Source of the DNA: an uncultured Burkholderiales bacterium
GTDB taxonomy: Bacteria > Pseudomonadota > Gammaproteobacteria > Burkholderiales > Burkholderiaceae_C
Direction of reading: 5' to 3'
NCBI GenBank assembly: GCA_903926695.1
Contig: CAIYKK010000613.1
Span: 1 to 5,627, forward strand
DNA: 5,627 bases
The notes beneath the pieces are model-generated. The model did not search any database. It had not been told where the DNA came from and was given only the letters and a program-made list of their open reading frames with translations. The stretch's first letter is position 1. Each line of letters begins with the position of its first letter. Of this stretch, positions 1-5,627 are shown piece by piece. The translations under genes were made by a program, and so were the position numbers.

Positions 1-223
1 AATCCTGCAAGTCGGGGTGAACGTAGAAGTGCGACACCATCACGGCATTGCGCTCTTTCAATAGCTGGCGGATGCGCTCTTTCAGCACGGCGCGTTCGGT
101 TTGCGACGGCTCGACGGGCACCCGCGCCCAGGCGTGGCGCGTGGCGCAGACGCCGGATTCGCCGGAGGGCGCAACTTCGGGCTGCTCGTAATCGACGTTG
201 ATGCGGGTCAAAACGGAACTCAT
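1..223 (-). CDS. nadA: Quinolinate synthase NadA, N-terminal part (cut by the left edge)
   Basis: NadA is the cytoplasmic [4Fe-4S] enzyme that condenses iminoaspartate with dihydroxyacetone phosphate to give quinolinate, the substrate of NadC. Only 74 codons are visible. They begin MSSVLTRINVDYEQP, continue through a variable leader of about 45 residues, and then reach the conserved start of the enzyme: LKERIRQLLKERNAVMVSHF at residues 47-66, followed by Y67 and the PDLQD stretch. H65 and Y67 correspond to the substrate-binding His/Tyr of the family's H(F/Y)Y motif. The cysteines that bind the cluster lie outside the window. The ATG at 223-221 overlaps the nadC stop by one base (TGATG), and an AGGAGG lies six bases upstream within the nadC end, so translation is probably coupled to nadC. 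The identification is strong from the conserved block; the only uncertainty is that the gene is incomplete here. Confidence 0.94.
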   Translation of the reverse strand, partial: MSSVLTRINVDYEQPEVAPSGESGVCATRHAWARVPVEPSQTERAVLKERIRQLLKERNAVMVSHFYVHPDLQD

Positions 224-1098
224 CACTGGCCTCCTGATGGCGCTTCAAAGCGCATTGAATAATCTATGGCCTGAACGTCTTTGGTCAAGGTGCCAATCGA
301 AATCCGGTCCACGCCGGTTTCGGCCAGGCCGCGCAGGCCCGTCAGCGTGACGCCGCCGGAAATCTCCAGAATGGCGCGCCCGGCGTTGATACGCACGGCC
401 TCGTTCAGTGTGGCGATATCCATGTTGTCCAGCAGCACCATGCGTGCCCCAGCATCCAGCGCTTCAGTCAATTGCGCCAGCGTTTCGACTTCGATCTCGA
501 TGAAATCAGCCTCGGCGGCCAGTTGCGCGGCCTGCGCCAGCACCTGCGCAATGCCGCCCGCAGCGGCGATGTGGTTTTCTTTGATCAGCACGGCGTCGTA
601 CAGGCCGACGCGGTGATTCGTGCCGCCGCCCGCCAGAACAGCGTATTTCTGCGCCAAGCGCAGGCCGGGCAGCGTTTTGCGCGTGTCCACAATGTTGGCC
701 TTCGTGCCTGCGACGATGGCGGCATAAGTCGCCGTTTTGGTGGCGACGGCGCTGAGCAGCTGCAAAAAGTTCAGCGCCGTGCGCTCGGCGGACAACAACG
801 CTCGGGCCTGGCCCCACACTTCAAAAACGATTTGATTCGCCTCGCAGCGCTCGCCGTCTTTGACGTGCCAGACGATGCGCGCCTGCGGGTCCAGCGCCAG
901 CACCGCCGCTTCCACCCAGGCGCTGCCGCAGACCACGGCGCTTTCGCGCGCCAGCACGTAGGCGCGCGCCAGGCGGGTCGCGTCGATCAGCGCGGCAGTT
1001 AAATCGCCCGCGCCGATATCTTCGGCCAGCGCCCGCGCCACATCAGCCTGAGCCAGTTCGGCCACATTCGCCGCGTTGAATACAAATGTCTTTTTCAT
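223..1098 (-). CDS. nadC: Nicotinate-nucleotide pyrophosphorylase (quinolinate phosphoribosyltransferase)
   Basis: NadC converts quinolinate and PRPP to nicotinate mononucleotide, CO2 and pyrophosphate in de novo NAD synthesis. The protein is 291 residues, the usual length. The N-terminal domain carries EDIGAGDLTA (26-35) and the region before ERTALNFLQ (105-113). The barrel domain carries DTRKTLPGLR (138-147), GGGTNHRVGLYDAVLIKENH (157-176), the acidic strand EIEVE (201-205), LLDN (222-225), EISGG (245-249) and SIGTLT (267-272). R106, R140, K141, H162, R163, K173 and D224 sit where the family places its phosphate and quinolinate ligands, so the enzyme looks intact. I chose the ATG at 1098-1096 because CAGGT lies just upstream and MKKTFVFNAANV fits the family. 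A GTG eight codons further upstream is open but falls within a dyad and has no such support. It is the first gene of a nadC-nadA unit and is divergent from panD. Confidence 0.97.
   Translation of the reverse strand: MKKTFVFNAANVAELAQADVARALAEDIGAGDLTAALIDATRLARAYVLARESAVVCGSAWVEAAVLALDPQARIVWHVKDGERCEANQIVFEVWGQARALLSAERTALNFLQLLSAVATKTATYAAIVAGTKANIVDTRKTLPGLRLAQKYAVLAGGGTNHRVGLYDAVLIKENHIAAAGGIAQVLAQAAQLAAEADFIEIEVETLAQLTEALDAGARMVLLDNMDIATLNEAVRINAGRAILEISGGVTLTGLRGLAETGVDRISIGTLTKDVQAIDYSMRFEAPSGGQ
230..235 (-). promoter_or_regulatory. Shine-Dalgarno site for nadA inside the 3' end of nadC
   Basis: On the minus strand the sequence reads AGGAGG, then six bases, then the nadA ATG. The site overlaps the last sense codons of nadC. 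A full-strength Shine-Dalgarno placed inside the upstream gene, together with the one-base stop/start overlap, fixes the nadA start and points to translational coupling. Confidence 0.85.
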
Positions 1099-1259
1099 GA
1101 TTACCTGCGTAAGAAGTCGCACTGCACAGTGCCCTAAACTACCGGGCTATTGCGCCGGACCGGCCCAAATGTTACCGCGCCCGCAAGCCTGCGCTGGCGG
1201 CGCGGCCCGGACCCCAAGGCTATTATTCGTTTTCCTCGAACTTACCCCTTCTCGTCACC
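1099..1259. promoter_or_regulatory. Divergent nadC / panD intergenic region
   Basis: These 161 bases separate the start codons of nadC (minus) and panD (plus) and must hold the promoters of both units. No open frame in it looks coding. On the plus strand a TATTAT at 1221-1226 could serve as a -10 box for panD, giving a leader of roughly 25-30 bases, but I see no convincing -35 at 16-18 bases upstream. On the minus strand I see no good sigma-70 pair; a TAGTTT upstream of the dyad is a weak -10 candidate. The dyad at 1119-1132 is listed separately. The role is inferred from the gene orientation; the exact promoters are not resolved. Confidence 0.6.
1119..1132. repeat. Perfect 14-base dyad upstream of nadC (possible operator or leader hairpin)
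   Basis: The sequence is GCACTG, a two-base spacer CA, then CAGTGC, a perfect inverted repeat with six-base arms. It lies 20 bases upstream of the nadC start codon, just beyond its Shine-Dalgarno site. The position fits an operator overlapping the start of the nadC transcript, or a small hairpin in the leader if transcription starts upstream. It does not resemble any NAD-regulator operator I can recall. Short dyads also arise by chance, so function is unproven. Confidence 0.4.
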
Positions 1260-1640
1260 ATGCTCAGAACCCTGCTCAAATCCAAAATCCACCGCGCCGC
1301 CGTGACCCACTGCGAGCTGAACTACGAAGGCTCCTGCGCCATCGACGAAGACCTGCTGGACGCGGCCAATCTGGCCGAAAACGAGCAGATCCACATCTGG
1401 AACATCAACAACGGCGAGCGTTTTATCACCTACGCCATCCGCGCCGAACGCGGCAGCCGCATCATCTCGGTCAACGGCTCGGCGGCGCGCCGTGCGGCGG
1501 TGGGCGATCTGGTCATCATCGCCGCCTTTGCGCAGGTGGACGAGCCGGAAGTGGCCGGTTTTGCGCCCAAGCTGGTGTTTGTCAACCCCGACAACCGCAT
1601 CAAAGAAGAGCGCTCGACCATTCCGGTGCAAATGGCCTGA
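1260..1640 (+). CDS. panD: Aspartate 1-decarboxylase proenzyme
   Basis: PanD decarboxylates L-aspartate to beta-alanine, which PanC then uses. It is a small pyruvoyl enzyme made as an inactive chain that cuts itself between Gly24 and Ser25, with Ser25 becoming the pyruvoyl cofactor. Here the protein has 126 residues, the family's typical length, and the sequence [16 protein letters not shown] (22-37) places G24-S25 exactly. It also has the N-terminal [13 protein letters not shown] with K9 and H11, [11 protein letters not shown], the [14 protein letters not shown] block and the [10 protein letters not shown] strand, and it ends in STIPVQMA. The start at 1260 aligns with other PanD proteins, but no Shine-Dalgarno-like sequence precedes it; the bases before the ATG are pyrimidine-rich. 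It is the first gene of the pantothenate cluster, with panB 95 bases downstream. Confidence 0.97.
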   Translation: MLRTLLKSKIHRAAVTHCELNYEGSCAIDEDLLDAANLAENEQIHIWNINNGERFITYAIRAERGSRIISVNGSAARRAAVGDLVIIAAFAQVDEPEVAGFAPKLVFVNPDNRIKEERSTIPVQMA

Positions 1641-1725
1641 AACACCTCGCGCCCGCAGTTCGGCCCGGCAGGCGATGGCCCCGCCATCTACGCCGGGGAG
1701 GCCGCGTCCGAGTCTTAACTTTTCT

Positions 1726-1729
1726 GGAG
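1726..1729 (+). promoter_or_regulatory. Shine-Dalgarno site supporting the long panB start
   Basis: GGAG is followed by six bases and the ATG at 1736. This placement supports the long form of PanB, with its Pro/Ala-rich leader, over an internal start nearer the conserved core. Confidence 0.75.
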
Positions 1730-1735
1730 TAGCCC

Positions 1736-2638
1736 ATGACTTCTGCCAATTCCGCCCCGCCGTCGCCGGGCGCGCTCACTGCCACGCCTTACGGCACGCT
1801 GCCGCCCGCCTCCACGCCCTCGGCGCGCAAGCCGTTGAGCCTGCCGCGCCTGCGCGAAATGCACACGCATGGCGAAAAAATCACCATGCTCACGGCTTAC
1901 GACGCGACCTTTGCCGCCGTGGCGGACGCCGCTGGCGTCGAATGTATTCTGGTCGGCGACTCGCTCGGCATGGTTTGCCAAGGCTTGTCAAGCACCGTCG
2001 GCGTGACGCTGGAAACCATGCGTTATCACACCGAATCCGTTGCCCACGGCCTGCGCCGCTCGCAGGGCGTGGCCTGGCTGGTGAGCGATTTGCCGTTCGG
2101 CGCTTACCACGAGTCCAAAGAGCAGGCGCTGCGCAGTGCCGTCGTGCTGATGCAGGCGGGCGCGCACATGGTCAAATTAGAAGGCGGCGGCTGGACGGCT
2201 GAAACCGTGCGTTTTCTGGTCGAGCGCGGCATTCCGGTCTGCGCCCATTTGGGGCTGACGCCGCAAACCGTGCATGCGCTGGGCGGCTACCGCGTTCAGG
2301 GCAAGACCGACGAAGCCGCCGCCCAGCTGCGCCGCGACGCCAGCGCGCTGCAAGACGCAGGCGCGTCCATGCTGGTGCTGGAAATGGTGCCCGCCGCGCT
2401 GTCGCTGGAAGTCACCCAATTGCTGACACACTGCCCAACCATCGGCATAGGCGCGGGCAGCGGCACCGCCGGGCAGGTGCTGGTGTTGCACGACATGCTG
2501 GGCATGAACCTGGGCAAGATGGCCAAGTTTGTCCACAACTTCATGGACGACGCGCCCAGCGTGCGCGGCGCGATGGAAGCCTATGTGCAGGCCGTGAAAA
2601 ACGGCAGTTTCCCCGACAACCGCCTGCATGCGTGGTGA
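1736..2638 (+). CDS. panB: 3-methyl-2-oxobutanoate hydroxymethyltransferase (ketopantoate hydroxymethyltransferase)
   Basis: PanB transfers a hydroxymethyl group from 5,10-methylene-tetrahydrofolate to alpha-ketoisovalerate, giving ketopantoate, the first committed step of pantothenate synthesis. The protein is 300 residues against about 264 in E. coli; the difference is an N-terminal Pro/Ala/Ser-rich leader of about 32 residues, probably disordered. The barrel core follows: ITMLTAYD (49-56), [10 protein letters not shown] (71-80), SDLPFGAYH (117-125), MVKLEGG (145-151), CAHLGLTPQ (169-177), GGYRVQGK (183-190), VLEMVP (214-219) and [20 protein letters not shown] (237-256). D75, D118 and E149 are the expected metal-site acids, and E216 matches the catalytic glutamate. 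Nothing is missing, so it should be active. The gene lies between panD and an unrelated gene rather than directly beside panC. Confidence 0.97.
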   Translation: MTSANSAPPSPGALTATPYGTLPPASTPSARKPLSLPRLREMHTHGEKITMLTAYDATFAAVADAAGVECILVGDSLGMVCQGLSSTVGVTLETMRYHTESVAHGLRRSQGVAWLVSDLPFGAYHESKEQALRSAVVLMQAGAHMVKLEGGGWTAETVRFLVERGIPVCAHLGLTPQTVHALGGYRVQGKTDEAAAQLRRDASALQDAGASMLVLEMVPAALSLEVTQLLTHCPTIGIGAGSGTAGQVLVLHDMLGMNLGKMAKFVHNFMDDAPSVRGAMEAYVQAVKNGSFPDNRLHAW

Positions 2639-3607
<969 letters not shown>

Positions 3608-3643
3608 CGCACCCCGCGCATCCACCCGCGCCGCAAAAAACCC

Positions 3644-3649
3644 AAGGAG
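3644..3649 (+). promoter_or_regulatory. Shine-Dalgarno site fixing the panC start
   Basis: AAGGAG followed by five bases and the ATG at 3655. It selects this ATG over the in-frame start at 3514, which would overlap the preceding gene by 94 bases and add 47 residues unrelated to any PanC. Confidence 0.9.
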
Positions 3650-3654
3650 ACCCC

Positions 3655-4512
3655 ATGCACATCGTTCACACCATTGCCGAGCTGCGCCAGCACCTCAGCG
3701 CGTTCAAAAATCCGGCTTTTGTGCCCACTATGGGCAACCTGCACGCAGGCCACATTGCGCTGGTCAAACAGGCCAAACCGCTCGGCGATGTCACCGTGTC
3801 CAGCATCTTTGTCAACCGGCTGCAGTTTGCGCCGCACGAAGACTTTGACAGCTATCCGCGCACGCTGGACGCCGACGCCCAGCGCCTCGAAGCCGCAGGC
3901 TGCGACGTGGTGTTCGCCCCGCGTGAAAAGGATTTGTACCCCGAACCGCAGACCTTCAAAGTCCAGCCCGCCACCGACCTGAGCGACATTCTTGAAGGGC
4001 ATTTCCGGCCCGGCTTTTTTATCGGCGTGAGCACCGTGGTGATGAAGCTCTTTTCCTGCGTGTTTGCCGGCATGCCCACAGGCGTGGCCGCTTTTGGCAA
4101 AAAAGACTACCAGCAGGTGATGGTGGTGCGCCGTCTGGTGCAGCAGTTTGCGCTGCCGATTGAAATTCTGGCGGGCGAAACCCAGCGCGCCGAAGACGGC
4201 CTGGCCCTGTCGTCGCGCAACAGCTACCTGACGCCCGCCGAGCGCGAAGAAGCCGTGCAACTGTCCAAAGCCCTGCGCGCTCTGGGCGAAGCCGCCCGCG
4301 CCGCTGGCAGCGCCGCAGCGCCCGACTTGGCCGCGCTTGAAGCCCACGCCATGCAGGCGCTGGCCCGGCGCGGCTGGAAGCCCGACTATTTAACCGTGCG
4401 CCGCCGCGCCGATCTGCAGCCGCCGCAAGGCCCGCTCGCCGACGAAGCGCTGGTCGTGCTGGGCGCGGCCAAGCTGGGCAACACCCGGCTGATCGACAAC
4501 CTGGAAATTTGA
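3655..4512 (+). CDS. panC: Pantothenate synthetase (pantoate--beta-alanine ligase)
   Basis: PanC uses ATP to activate pantoate as pantoyl-adenylate, then joins it to the beta-alanine made by PanD. The 285 residues match the family length. Visible motifs of the cytidylyltransferase-like fold are [10 protein letters not shown] (24-33, with the HxxH nucleotide motif at H30 and H33), [10 protein letters not shown] (49-58), YPRTLDAD (67-74), [20 protein letters not shown] (113-132), FGKKDYQQ (147-154) and the ATP-loop sequence [10 protein letters not shown] (183-192). K150, D151 and Q154 stand at the pantoate and ATP contacts known in the family. FVNR and GKKD differ from the FVNP and GEKD of E. 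coli; I think these are lineage variants rather than defects. The C-terminal lid ends in [11 protein letters not shown]. It lies 47 bases after the unrecognised gene and 23 bases before the restriction-modification gene. Confidence 0.97.
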   Translation: MHIVHTIAELRQHLSAFKNPAFVPTMGNLHAGHIALVKQAKPLGDVTVSSIFVNRLQFAPHEDFDSYPRTLDADAQRLEAAGCDVVFAPREKDLYPEPQTFKVQPATDLSDILEGHFRPGFFIGVSTVVMKLFSCVFAGMPTGVAAFGKKDYQQVMVVRRLVQQFALPIEILAGETQRAEDGLALSSRNSYLTPAEREEAVQLSKALRALGEAARAAGSAAAPDLAALEAHAMQALARRGWKPDYLTVRRRADLQPPQGPLADEALVVLGAAKLGNTRLIDNLEI

Positions 4513-4535
4513 GGCACAACGCCCGTTGCCGACCA

Positions 4536-5627
4536 ATGGCCAAATCCTCTGCGCTTGAAGACTTCCTCCACGCCGTGCGCGGCGTTCACCGCACCGGCGG
4601 CGGCACCAAAGAAACCTCTTACTACACCGCGCTGAACAACCTGATTGACGGCGCAGGCCACGCGCTCAAGCCCCGCGTTCGCTGCGTCATGCAGCTCAAA
4701 AATCTGGGCGCGGGCAACCCCGACGGCGGCTTGTTCACCGCCGACCAGTTCGACCGGGCCAGCGCCGAAGTCAAAAACCTTGGCGCCCCGGCACGCGGCG
4801 TGATTGAAGTCAAAAGCCCCGCCGAAGCCGTCAACGACACCGCCACCACGGCGCAAATCAGCAAATACTGGGACCGCTACAAACTGGTTTTAGTCACCAA
4901 CCTGCGCGAGTGGCTCTTGATTGGCGAGCGCGGCGGCCAGCGCGTCACGCTGGAGCGTTTTACGCTGGCGCTTGATGAAGCCAGCTTTTGGGAACTCGCC
5001 GCGCACCCGGCCAAAGCGCAAACCCAGCAAGGCCAGCCGTTTGAAGATTTCCTCGCCCGCGTGCTGCAACACGCCGCCCCGCTGGCCGACCCGAAAGACC
5101 TCGCCGCCCTGCTGGCCAGCTACGCCCGCGAAGCGCGGCACCGGGTGGAACACGCCAGCGCGACTGCCGCCAAGCAGCTCGACGCGCTGCAAAAAAGCCT
5201 GGAATCCTCGCTCGGCGTGACCTTCAGTGCCAGCGAAGGCGGGCATTTCTTTCGCTCGACGCTGGTGCAGACGCTGTTCTACGGCGTGTTTTCCGCCTGG
5301 GTGCTGCGCCGCGAACAGGCCGCGCCCGGCCAGCCACTCGGGCCGTTCGACTGGAAAAGCGCCGCCCACAGCCTGAACGTACCCATGATTGCCGCCCTGT
5401 TCGGCCAGCTTTCGCAGCCCGCCAAGCTCAAGGCGCTGAACCTGACCGAAGTGCTGGACTGGGCCACCGACGCGCTCAACCGCGTCGATCAGGCGGCTTT
5501 TTTCAAAACCTTCGAGTCCACGCGCTCGATCCAGTATTTTTACGAACCCTTTCTGGCCGCTTTTGACCCGGAGCTGCGCAAAAGTCTGGGCGTCTGGTAC
5601 ACACCCGAAGAAATCGTGCGCTACCAA
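4536..5627 (+). CDS. Single-chain restriction-modification-type protein (N6-adenine methyltransferase family), N-terminal part, cut by the right edge
   Basis: The frame is open from ATG 4536 to the end of the window, giving 364 residues of a longer protein. The first 130 residues look like a PD-(D/E)XK-type nuclease: E26 in TKETSYY, D63 in GNPDGG, and E91-V-K93 in the strand GVIEVKSP, followed by a helix and the strands YKLVLVTNLREWLLIGE (115-131). A helical spacer follows, with FRSTLVQTLFYGVFSAWVL (239-257) and YFYEPFLAAFDPELRKSLG (334-352). The visible part ends in GVWYTPEEIVRYQ (352-364), the segment that comes just before the SAM-binding motif in gamma-class N6-adenine methyltransferases. 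This order suggests a type IIG or type ISP-like enzyme that both cuts and methylates DNA; the methylase and specificity parts lie outside. No Shine-Dalgarno precedes the ATG. A TTG overlapping the panC stop at 4509 is a less likely start. GC content matches the pan genes. Confidence 0.83.
   Translation, partial: MAKSSALEDFLHAVRGVHRTGGGTKETSYYTALNNLIDGAGHALKPRVRCVMQLKNLGAGNPDGGLFTADQFDRASAEVKNLGAPARGVIEVKSPAEAVNDTATTAQISKYWDRYKLVLVTNLREWLLIGERGGQRVTLERFTLALDEASFWELAAHPAKAQTQQGQPFEDFLARVLQHAAPLADPKDLAALLASYAREARHRVEHASATAAKQLDALQKSLESSLGVTFSASEGGHFFRSTLVQTLFYGVFSAWVLRREQAAPGQPLGPFDWKSAAHSLNVPMIAALFGQLSQPAKLKALNLTEVLDWATDALNRVDQAAFFKTFESTRSIQYFYEPFLAAFDPELRKSLGVWYTPEEIVRYQ

Noticed and set aside
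1260..1640. Frameshifted or alternate-frame genes over panD
   Set aside because: The panD frame matches a full PanD with the Gly24-Ser25 processing site; the other frames lack family features.
1679..1698. CCCCG/CGGGG stem between panD and panB as a terminator
   Set aside because: Only five base pairs, a ten-base loop and no T-run after it.
1641..1718. Frame stays open for 25 codons after the panD TGA, suggesting stop read-through or a frayed C-terminus
   Set aside because: PanD is already full length with the family's usual IPVQMA-like end, and short open stretches are expected in GC-rich DNA.
4890..5627. Long minus-strand open frame of 245 codons at the right edge
   Set aside because: High GC keeps the antisense frame open. 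The plus-strand frame has recognisable restriction-modification motifs through the whole stretch.

Overview
This 5.6 kb window looks like chromosomal DNA from a GC-rich betaproteobacterium. Burkholderiales, and probably a Comamonadaceae-like genome, is my best guess. The assignment rests on the overall style of the NadA, NadC, PanB, PanC and PanD proteins and on codon use rich in G/C at third positions; it is inference, not a database match.

Layout. On the minus strand, nadC (quinolinate phosphoribosyltransferase) is followed by the first 74 codons of nadA (quinolinate synthase), which runs off the left edge. The two share one base in a TGATG junction. A 161-base divergent intergenic region with a perfect 14-base dyad on the nadC side separates them from a plus-strand cluster. 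That cluster reads panD (aspartate 1-decarboxylase), panB (ketopantoate hydroxymethyltransferase), an unrecognised gene of 296 codons, panC (pantothenate synthetase), and the first 364 codons of a large restriction-modification-type protein that runs off the right edge.

How the genes work together. PanD makes beta-alanine from aspartate, PanB makes ketopantoate from ketoisovalerate, and PanC joins pantoate to beta-alanine to give pantothenate, the precursor of coenzyme A. The ketopantoate reductase step (PanE or IlvC) is not in the window. NadA and NadC make nicotinate mononucleotide from iminoaspartate, so two aspartate-consuming cofactor pathways leave the same intergenic region in opposite directions.

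The two unusual parts are the passengers. The gene between panB and panC has a helical N-terminus, a long Pro/Glu/Val repeat linker and a compact alpha/beta C-terminal domain. That domain is clearly lower in GC (about 49% over the 240 bases counted, against 67-70% in samples of panC and the last gene). The gene 23 bases after panC has a PD-(D/E)XK-like nuclease arrangement at its N-terminus and ends in the window at the conserved stretch that introduces an N6-adenine methyltransferase domain. This resembles single-polypeptide (type IIG / type ISP-like) restriction-modification enzymes and may mark the edge of a defence region next to the pantothenate genes.
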